DNA of 64,000 nucleotides from assembly GCA_937903155.1 (NCBI GenBank), contig CALCZU010000119.1, positions 1 through 64,000 on the forward strand. Reading direction: 5' to 3'. The position numbers and the translations under genes were made by a program. The notes under the pieces were generated by a model. That model did no database searches and was not told the origin of the DNA. It saw only the letters and a program-made list of their open reading frames with translations. This DNA is from an uncultured Bdellovibrionales bacterium (GTDB lineage: Bacteria > Bdellovibrionota > FAC87 > UBA2466). Below, piece after piece: positions 58,387 to 64,000 of the stretch (position 1 is its first letter; every line of letters starts with the position of its first letter).

Positions 58387-59475
58387 TTATTGTACCTGAT
58401 CTAACGCCACTTTTAATAGGAGCCGTGCGTTTTCGTTCTCAGGCTTTGCTGCAACATATAAATTTCGCTTATCTGGAGTCATCCAGAGATTTTCAGACGC
58501 GAGGGGTCGGCTGACAAATTTTTGCAAAAGGTCGACGCTTTTTTCTTTCCCGGGATAAAAGAGGGTCACTCCTCCTCCGGATTTGGTCATCGCAACGACG
58601 TGAACATTGGGATTCGGGATCAAGACTTCAGACGCGGGAGCATCGAAAAAAGTACACTGATCTTTTGCGCTCCACAAAAATTTCTTCTTCGGGTGATCAA
58701 GTTCCATTAGCCAAGCGTTGGTATCAGGATTATCCAAATCCCCGAAATGGTGGAGCGCTTTGACGGATCCCGGCATATGTTTGTTGTAAAGACCCATGTC
58801 AGTGAGTTCACAACGGTGGAGTTTACCAAAAATGAGTTTCTTTTCTTCAAGTCGCAGAGCGTACCGCTGAACTCTTACACCATCGGTCTTTTTCTCGGTC
58901 GTGTAGAGAAACAGAAATGGATAAGTATGTCCTGTCGCAATATGCATTTCAACATTTGCTGGGAACGACAATTTACAGCCCATGAATTCTGAAGGGCCAT
59001 TTAAAGTGTGAATCGCGTACTGAATATGTTTTGTCGAATCATCGTACGGCGAGAGCGAGAAAACCCTCGACCCACTCCAATACAAATCTTCTCCCCTTTG
59101 GCTTTTTGTTCCGACACGGTACCAGGAGTGGTTTCCCGTATTAAACGCATTTAAGTAGTTTTTTCCTAAAACAAACGAGTTCCAGGGATCTTGAATCCGC
59201 GACAGGGGTTCAAAAAATTGAATCACCGGAACCGGATCCAGGTTTTTTGATTTCCAAACGGTGTTCTGATCGTCTTTGTAGATCAGTTCATTATTACTGC
59301 GAACGAAAAAGTCTTTGATCAAATGCTCCGTGGGAATCACTGCTGTCGAAGACTGGAATTCTTTCGAGATATTGGCAAACGGCGTCCCACTATCGCCGCC
59401 GCCCTTGCACTCCACGTCGGCGGATAAAGCTGAAGAGACGATTAAAATTGCGAAAAATATGGCACCCGATTTCAT
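58387..59475 (-). CDS. secreted protein, first copy of the regulator/secreted module
   Basis: 362 residues with a signal peptide (AIFFAILIVSSALSA). Paralogous to the 56060-57157 product: IKDFFVRSNNELIYK versus IKDFNIAEKKGALYY, and a closing NLWMTPDKRNLYVAA versus DVWMNSNGNTLIGAL. Probably beta-propeller-like. The ATG overlaps the stop of the upstream regulator (ATGA, 59472-59475). It ends in a stretch with an inverted TCAGGT/ACCTGA pair at 58377-58399. Confidence 0.86.
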   Translation of the reverse strand: MKSGAIFFAILIVSSALSADVECKGGGDSGTPFANISKEFQSSTAVIPTEHLIKDFFVRSNNELIYKDDQNTVWKSKNLDPVPVIQFFEPLSRIQDPWNSFVLGKNYLNAFNTGNHSWYRVGTKSQRGEDLYWSGSRVFSLSPYDDSTKHIQYAIHTLNGPSEFMGCKLSFPANVEMHIATGHTYPFLFLYTTEKKTDGVRVQRYALRLEEKKLIFGKLHRCELTDMGLYNKHMPGSVKALHHFGDLDNPDTNAWLMELDHPKKKFLWSAKDQCTFFDAPASEVLIPNPNVHVVAMTKSGGGVTLFYPGKEKSVDLLQKFVSRPLASENLWMTPDKRNLYVAAKPENENARLLLKVALDQVQ

Positions 59476-60542
59476 AACTGCTCCTGTAGAATGACTTGCG
59501 TTTTTAACTGATAGCCTGCGTCTTTGCTTTCAACAACGGTTCTCGGCAATCCCACTTGATTCAAAATATCGCGGACTCCGTAGATATGATAATAGACAAG
59601 CTTATCGTCTTTTTCAGACTGATAGGCCCGATGATAGACCGCTTGGATAATCATTTCTTTGTCCACAAATCCATTTTTTAGCATGAGACTTAATATTTTT
59701 TCTGCCGCATTTTTTTCTTCTAAGACGAACGAGCGTTGCCCACAACTGATCGTAGTTCTGTTATCTTCCACTTTCAAGTTGATTGGGCTTAAAGTCTGCG
59801 CGGACCACAATCGAGACTCTTGACGTTCAAACTGCATCAAGCAGGTTTTGAGTGGTTTTTCATCCACCATTTTTTTTATCTCGTTTAACGCCTCTTCGGC
59901 TTTTTCCATCTCTTTCATATCGAGGTAGGTTCCGCAGAGATAAACTTTTAAATTAAAAAATGTGTACCAGTCTTTTTGAAAAGACGGATCCAGACTTAAG
60001 CGTTGGATCAACTCGATCGCCTCGTTAAATTTTTTCTGAAAGCGCAATTTTTTAATCTGCCAAGTTTCCCAAAATCGTGCCAGCGCGGGATCGACAGGTT
60101 TTTCGATGTGGTTAATCAAGGTAATCATTTCATCGGCGGAATGATCGAATTTGTCGTAGAGATGTGCGAGCAAGAACTTTGCTTTCAATCGTAACGTTTC
60201 GTCTTCAGCGACGCGAATAATTTCTTCAACTTCTTTGATTGCGTAGTTCGGTGGATACTTTCCAAGCTCGGTCATCGCATAGACCGTGTGGTAGCGAACA
60301 ACAGGATCTTGATTTTTCTTTGCGATTTTTTCGAGCTCGAGTGCATAGAATTGCAGTTCGGATTCCTTACCTAACTCATAAAGGGTACGAACAAACATTC
60401 CAAAATACTCGCCGTGTTCGGGAACATATCGAAACGGCAAACTGTCATAAAATCGTTTCAGCAAAGGATAGACTTCAGACAAACGAAGGGAATCGTATAA
60501 AATCTTGGCGTTCTCCAAGTCCTTTAAGATTCGATGATTCAT
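59472..60542 (-). CDS. TPR plus winged-helix regulator, first copy
   Basis: 356 residues. Residues 1-250 are TPR-like helical repeats (ENAKILYDSLRLSEVYPLL, then ELGKESELQFYALELEK). Residues about 265-350 are an OmpR/SARP-type winged helix (AAEKILSLMLKNGFVDKEMI, DDKLVYYHIYGVRDILNQVG and SKDAGYQLKTQV). This is the reverse of the SARP order (DNA-binding first). It has no signal peptide, so it acts on DNA. ATG start; no ribosome site seen. Directly upstream of and overlapping its secreted partner. Confidence 0.86.
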   Translation of the reverse strand: MNHRILKDLENAKILYDSLRLSEVYPLLKRFYDSLPFRYVPEHGEYFGMFVRTLYELGKESELQFYALELEKIAKKNQDPVVRYHTVYAMTELGKYPPNYAIKEVEEIIRVAEDETLRLKAKFLLAHLYDKFDHSADEMITLINHIEKPVDPALARFWETWQIKKLRFQKKFNEAIELIQRLSLDPSFQKDWYTFFNLKVYLCGTYLDMKEMEKAEEALNEIKKMVDEKPLKTCLMQFERQESRLWSAQTLSPINLKVEDNRTTISCGQRSFVLEEKNAAEKILSLMLKNGFVDKEMIIQAVYHRAYQSEKDDKLVYYHIYGVRDILNQVGLPRTVVESKDAGYQLKTQVILQEQL

Positions 60543-60664
60543 TTTGATAGAAGGAGCTATTTAAAGCGTTAGTCTCTGAAGGAGATACTATCTAAGTTAT
60601 CACAACAACTGAATCGGACAAAATGCACTAGGCCGTATTTCTGTTCCAATCGCAAAACGAACAT

Positions 60665-60689
60665 TCCGGCTTCGCTTTGCTACGCCGGA
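60665..60689. repeat. small hairpin TCCGGC-N13-GCCGGA
   Basis: 6-bp arms around TTCGCTTTGCTAC, in the intergenic region before the NosL-like gene. It resembles the short palindromic elements found dispersed in many genomes. No second copy is seen in this window. Confidence 0.45.
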
Positions 60690-60720
60690 CAAGGCCCTTC
60701 CGAGTTAATGCGGCGCGTGA

Positions 60721-60749
60721 TTGACCCTGTTTTTGATTTCCCATAAGAA
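60721..60749 (+). promoter_or_regulatory. possible promoter of the NosL-like gene
   Basis: TTGACC (60721-60726), 17 nt and TAAGAA (60744-60749). The ATG follows after 9 nt with no ribosome site. Confidence 0.4.
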
Positions 60750-60758
60750 TTAATAAAT

Positions 60759-61202
60759 ATGAAAATTTTCACTTCTCAGTTATTGCTCTTCGCATTTTTC
60801 TTTTCCTTATTTTCCTTTGCGATTCCCACACAAGAAAGAATTTCGATTTTGAGATGTCCGATCTGTGGAACTGAAATTAAGCCAACTTCAAAAACTGTTT
60901 TTATGGGAGAGAATGACGGCGAAAAGGTTAAGTTTTGTTCTTTTGCCTGTGCCAGTAAATTTCATAAAAGGCACTTAACCTCAAACTTGTACGTCATGGA
61001 CTATCTGACGGGCGAATTCATTCCCGCGAATACGGCGTCGTATCTTATTAAGAGTAGTAAAGTCGCGGCCCTTCTCAAAGAGGAAATGCCCCCTTATGTC
61101 ATTGCCGTCAAAGATAAGTCCGTCGCCAAAGACCAACTCAAGCAATTCGACGATGGGGAGTACGTCGATGGGTATTTAAACGCGAAACAGTCCTTAGAAT
61201 AA
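60759..61202 (+). CDS. exported NosL/TRASH-like metal-binding protein
   Basis: 147 residues with signal peptide (LLLFAFFFSLFSFAIP). Two cysteine pairs, C33-P-I-C36 and C60-S-F-A-C64, resemble TRASH/YHS metal-binding knuckles, and MDYLTGEFIPANTASYLI then GEYVDGYLNA resemble the NosL copper-binding domain. Likely binds copper or another metal in the periplasm. No nos genes are adjacent. It is followed by the sigma-54 activator after 105 nt. Confidence 0.82.
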   Translation: MKIFTSQLLLFAFFFSLFSFAIPTQERISILRCPICGTEIKPTSKTVFMGENDGEKVKFCSFACASKFHKRHLTSNLYVMDYLTGEFIPANTASYLIKSSKVAALLKEEMPPYVIAVKDKSVAKDQLKQFDDGEYVDGYLNAKQSLE

Positions 61203-61307
61203 AGACTCGATATCTTTCAATTATTCGAATGATTTGAGATTTAATTGATTTCCCCCTCTCAACCTTGTAAATCTTACCTTCTGTATAAAAATTATAGGGG
61301 GAAGACC

Positions 61308-62315
61308 ATGGCAGCAGTCGATAGCGAAGTCTCAAAAGAGGGTTTTTTAACCCAAGATCCAGCGATGCTGAGTCTTTTGCAAATGGTCGCAAAGATTGCC
61401 CCGAGCGAAGTCACCATTCTCATCCAAGGCGAAAGCGGTACCGGAAAAGAAGTCATCGCTAAACGAATTCACGATCAGTCTCGGCGAAAAAATAAAACTC
61501 TGATTTCAATTAACTGCGGCGCGATTCAAGAGACATTACTTTTGAGCGAACTTTTCGGGCACGAAAAAGGCTCATTCACAGGGGCAGTGAATCAGAAAAA
61601 GGGCCTTGTGGAACTTGCCAGCGAAGGGTCTCTCTTTCTCGATGAAATTGGTGAAATGGGATTGGAAGCCCAAGCGAAACTTCTACGATTTCTTCAAGAA
61701 GGCGAAATTTACCGGGTGGGTGGAAAAGCGCCGATCAAAGTAAACGTCCGAATCATTTCGGCAACAAATAAAGATCTCGAAACTCAAGTAAAGAACGGCA
61801 AGTTCAGAGAAGATCTCTACTACCGTTTAAATACCGTAACTTTGCGAATTTCCCCGCTTCGTAAAAGAAGCTGCGATATCCCGCTTTTGTTCAACCGCTT
61901 CTTAAACGATGAAAAGTTGGGCCCGAAAAAAACGCTCAGTCCAAGAGCCATGGAAGTTTTAAAGCAATACGCCTGGCCCGGAAATGTCCGCGAACTTCAA
62001 AACACCGCCGAGCGTTTTAAAATCTTAGTCGATGGCGATGTCATTCAAGAAGAGGACATTCCTTTTAACGTCAAAAACCAAGAACCTGAGACCGAAACGG
62101 ACTACTTTGACGAACCCTCTAGTTTCCTTTTGCACAATATCGAAAAGCGCCACATCGTGCGCGTGCTCTCGTATTTCAAAGGCAATAAGACAAAAGCCGC
62201 GGACGCGATGGGGATTACCGTTAAGACCCTCTATAACAAGCTCGCGCAATACGAAAAAGAACGAAGTACGGCAAATCTCTCGAGCTCTTTTGACGATATC
62301 AACGCCTCTGTTTAA
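61308..62315 (+). CDS. sigma-54-dependent transcriptional activator without receiver domain
   Basis: 335 residues. An AAA+ ATPase with Walker A GESGTGKE (41-48), the sigma-54 contact GSFTGA (88-93), Walker B LFLDE (109-113) and an arginine-finger region, followed by a C-terminal Fis-type helix-turn-helix (about 295-325, NKTKAADAMGITVKTLYNKL). No N-terminal regulatory domain beyond about 20 residues. It would activate RpoN promoters. It lies upstream of flagellin, so a flagellar role like FlgR/FleQ is possible. ATG at 61308 has AGGGGGAAG upstream; an earlier frame lacks a site. Confidence 0.94.
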   Translation: MAAVDSEVSKEGFLTQDPAMLSLLQMVAKIAPSEVTILIQGESGTGKEVIAKRIHDQSRRKNKTLISINCGAIQETLLLSELFGHEKGSFTGAVNQKKGLVELASEGSLFLDEIGEMGLEAQAKLLRFLQEGEIYRVGGKAPIKVNVRIISATNKDLETQVKNGKFREDLYYRLNTVTLRISPLRKRSCDIPLLFNRFLNDEKLGPKKTLSPRAMEVLKQYAWPGNVRELQNTAERFKILVDGDVIQEEDIPFNVKNQEPETETDYFDEPSSFLLHNIEKRHIVRVLSYFKGNKTKAADAMGITVKTLYNKLAQYEKERSTANLSSSFDDINASV

Positions 62316-62992
62316 TCGTTGTTGGGATATCGTTTTAAGAATTGCACGATTTTTTGCGCAATTTGAGTCTTCGAGGAAACTTGAACGCTGGTTATTTCCG
62401 ATCCGTCTTTAAAAAACAATGTGGCTGGATGCTGAGATGCAGAAATCTGATTCAGGAAGTTTAAACATAATCCTTCCAGTTTTTTTTTCTTCATAATCTT
62501 CTCTGCATAGAGTCTATTTTTTTCGGCGGAGTAACTTGCTGCTTCCAACTTAAATCCAAATTTTTTTATTTTTGGAAATTTCTTTTGCACTTCATCAATT
62601 ATTTTTTTTGTGGGAATTAATTTTATTTTCCAATATTTTTTTTTCGAACTGACTTTTCCCGTTTGTGATTTTTGTGGCACAAAATCTAAAACCGCTGCTG
62701 CGGGCAAAAAATAATGTGGCTTGAATGTTTCGCACAAACTCAAAGTCGCGTGGAGCATTTCTTCCACGGTGACGATTTGCTCAATTTTTTTTACGCCGAG
62801 TTTTTTTAGGTCGAACTGAACGGGGCCTGCGATCACAGCGACTTCAAAGCCTTGCTTCACGAGAAGCTTCGCGATTTCAGATCCCAATTCTCCAGTAGAA
62901 TAATTCGAGAGATAACGAACCGAATCCAAAAAAGCACGCGTCGGCCCTAGCGTAACAAGCACTCGAATTTTTTGCGTTCTTTGGAGGCTCAT
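62312..62992 (-). CDS. CoaB-like phosphopantothenoylcysteine synthetase domain protein
   Basis: 226 residues resembling the CoaB half of CoaBC: VLVTLGPTRAFLDSVRYLSNYSTGELGSEIA at the start, then AAAVLDFVP, KLIPTKKIIDEV and FGFKLEA. CoaB joins cysteine to phosphopantothenate with CTP in CoA synthesis. Here there is no CoaC flavoprotein part, so it is a stand-alone form. Many runs of T on the plus strand reflect Lys/Phe richness. It converges on the sigma-54 gene with a 4-nt overlap. Confidence 0.88.
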   Translation of the reverse strand: MSLQRTQKIRVLVTLGPTRAFLDSVRYLSNYSTGELGSEIAKLLVKQGFEVAVIAGPVQFDLKKLGVKKIEQIVTVEEMLHATLSLCETFKPHYFLPAAAVLDFVPQKSQTGKVSSKKKYWKIKLIPTKKIIDEVQKKFPKIKKFGFKLEAASYSAEKNRLYAEKIMKKKKLEGLCLNFLNQISASQHPATLFFKDGSEITSVQVSSKTQIAQKIVQFLKRYPNND

Positions 62993-63047
62993 TTTTTAAT
63001 GCGATTCTCCGTCATAAAGTTGACTGCTTTTTCTTAATGCGCATCAT

Positions 63048-63069
63048 TTTTTGAAATATTTTTCAAAAA
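63048..63069. repeat. AT-rich hairpin TTTTTGAAA-TATT-TTTCAAAAA
   Basis: Perfect 9-bp arms with a 4-nt loop, upstream of the CoaB-like gene on the minus strand and of the flagellin promoter on the plus strand. It may insulate the two. Confidence 0.5.
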
Positions 63070-63170
63070 TACCGCACGATGTAAATTTACCGTTAACTTT
63101 GTTATGACGCAACGAAAAGCCCTTATTTACTTTGAAGATTGCTCGTCATGTCATCTTTCTATGACTCCAC

Positions 63171-63189
63171 GAGTCTATTTTATAGACTC
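63171..63189. promoter_or_regulatory. perfect inverted repeat GAGTCTAT-TTT-ATAGACTC
   Basis: 8-bp arms with a 3-nt centre, ending 20 nt before the flagellin -35 element. A typical position for an activator or repressor site. Confidence 0.55.
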
Positions 63190-63209
63190 AAAGCGTTGTT
63201 ATTTTTCAT

Positions 63210-63236
63210 TAAATTAGATTCCAGATAAGTCGATGA
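63210..63236 (+). promoter_or_regulatory. sigma-28 (FliA) promoter of flagellin
   Basis: TAAA (63210-63213), exactly 15 nt and GTCGATGA (63229-63236), close to the FliA consensus TAAA-N15-GCCGATAA with two mismatches. This places the flagellin gene under late-flagellar control. Confidence 0.8.
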
Positions 63237-63379
63237 AGTTCATGCAGACAGTTTATTTATTTTGGTAACACATCACCTGCAACTCGAGCGAAGGATAGTT
63301 CGAGTACAAGAGCTCTAATAACGGAGCACTTACAAATCCAAGGAAAAGGAGGTTCATTAGCATTTAGGAGGACACTTCA

Positions 63380-64000
63380 ATGGGTCTACAGATTAATACC
63401 AATGAGTTGGCAATCGCTGCTCAGCGGAATTTGGAAAATACTCAGAAGAGACTGAGTACCACAGTCCAAAGACTCGCGAGCGGTTCAAAAATAGTCCAAG
63501 CATCCGACGATCCCGCCGGACTCGCAATTTCAGACAGATTAAACGCAACAATTCGATCTTTAGGAGCCGCCGTTAAAAACGCGCAGGATGGGGTATCCCT
63601 CATTCAAATCTACGAAGGTGGCACGACCGAGATCAATAATATGGCGGTTCGTATCCGCGAACTCCTCATGCAATCTTCCACTGACACTGTCGGGGATAGA
63701 GAGCGCTCGATGATCAATAACGAAGTCGTCCAGTTAAAAGAGGAAGTGGATCGCGTCGCACGTAGCACGAAATACAATGGTCGCGAACTTCTTTCTGGAG
63801 AAGTCATCCAGATGGAATTCCAAGTCGGAACTGAAAACAATCCAGAAGTCGACCGTATTAAATTTGCTCCCGGCGATACGAACATGACCCTGAGTGCATT
63901 AGGCATGGGTGATGTAGATGCGTCTAACAAAGAAGCCGCGCAAAACTCGTTAAGCAAAGTTGACGAAGCTCTTAACCGAGTGAACGACATCCGAGCTCGA
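63380..64000 (+). CDS. fliC: flagellin, 5' part (runs off the window)
   Basis: 207 residues are visible. The N-terminal D0/D1 helix is typical: LQINTNELAIAAQRNLENTQ, RLASGSKIVQASDDPAGLAI and ISDRLNAT. The conserved VSLIQIYEGGTTEINNMAVRI and RELLMQSSTDT segments and an ELLSGEVIQMEFQVG strand follow. It polymerises into the flagellar filament after export. ATG has AGGAGGA 7 nt upstream, and a FliA-type promoter lies about 140 nt upstream. The C-terminal half is beyond base 64000. Confidence 0.97.
   Translation, partial: MGLQINTNELAIAAQRNLENTQKRLSTTVQRLASGSKIVQASDDPAGLAISDRLNATIRSLGAAVKNAQDGVSLIQIYEGGTTEINNMAVRIRELLMQSSTDTVGDRERSMINNEVVQLKEEVDRVARSTKYNGRELLSGEVIQMEFQVGTENNPEVDRIKFAPGDTNMTLSALGMGDVDASNKEAAQNSLSKVDEALNRVNDIRAR

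Larger units (their letters stand above)
62993..63379 (+). other. flagellin upstream region
   Basis: 387 nt without a gene. It holds an AT-rich hairpin (63048-63069), a perfect inverted repeat (63171-63189), a sigma-28-type promoter (63210-63236) and a leader of about 140 nt with an AGGAGGA site before the flagellin ATG. Confidence 0.7.

Noticed and set aside
1..64000. tRNA, rRNA, CRISPR arrays, prophage or insertion-sequence genes
   Set aside because: No cloverleaf-like sequence, regularly spaced direct repeats, transposase or phage structural gene was recognised in the gaps or frames.

Overview
The window is about 64 kb of Gram-negative bacterial chromosome of moderate GC. Gene content points to a flagellated, aerobic, free-living or predatory-type lineage near Bdellovibrionota/Oligoflexia. 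Supporting features are many exported proteins and lipoproteins of unknown function, delta-60 and Kelch-type secreted repeat proteins, the rpsB-tsf-pyrH-frr-uppS-cdsA-dxr operon, a ribbon-helix-helix gene just before lepA, an aa3-type oxidase and flagellin with a sigma-28 promoter. The taxon is inferred from gene content only. I found no tRNA, rRNA, CRISPR, prophage or insertion sequence.

Layout. 1-7.7 kb: a truncated exported protein with a FlgC-like segment, two exported proteins (one with ChW repeats and a degenerate Fic-like motif), then an MBOAT/AlgJ-type O-acyltransferase pair. 7.6-12.4 kb: methyltransferase, FemAB-like protein, thioredoxin reductase, M3 peptidase. 12.5-18.7 kb (minus strand): Kunitz-like lipoprotein, a sigma-70-family protein with an apparent signal peptide, an exported protein, a Kelch/delta-60 protein. 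19.0-24.7 kb: translation and envelope-lipid operon with ATGA-type overlaps. 24.6-38.7 kb: small exported proteins, chromate-type transporter, GST, RseP, PhoH/PIN, DUF72, RHH, LepA, LepB, a divergent HD-GYP protein and UvrC. A perfect 38-bp inverted repeat and REP-like elements lie in the gaps. 38.9-49.3 kb: exported and lipoprotein genes (DUF2334, delta-60, astacin, CxxCH protein) and a SUI1 factor. 49.5-54.9 kb: HmgA, then divergently coxBACD with two tiny membrane proteins. 54.9-60.5 kb: small secreted proteins including a ricin-type lectin, then two tandem copies of a two-gene module (TPR plus winged-helix regulator overlapping a secreted protein). 60.8-64 kb: NosL/TRASH-like protein, a stand-alone sigma-54 activator, a CoaB-like protein, and the start of flagellin.

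How the genes fit together. The central operon couples ribosome function (S2, EF-Ts, RRF) to pyrimidine nucleotide supply (PyrH), isoprenoid synthesis (Dxr), undecaprenyl carrier (UppS) and phospholipid (CdsA) synthesis. RseP, usually next to Dxr, lies 3.2 kb away. LepA/LepB, UvrC and PhoH are housekeeping genes. Much of the rest is envelope or secretome. The most unusual items are the duplicated regulator/secreted-protein module, the exported-looking sigma factor, the FlgC-like module, the degenerate Fic/ChW protein, the 38-bp palindrome, and genes whose only plausible start is CTG or which have promoter -10 boxes almost abutting the start codon.
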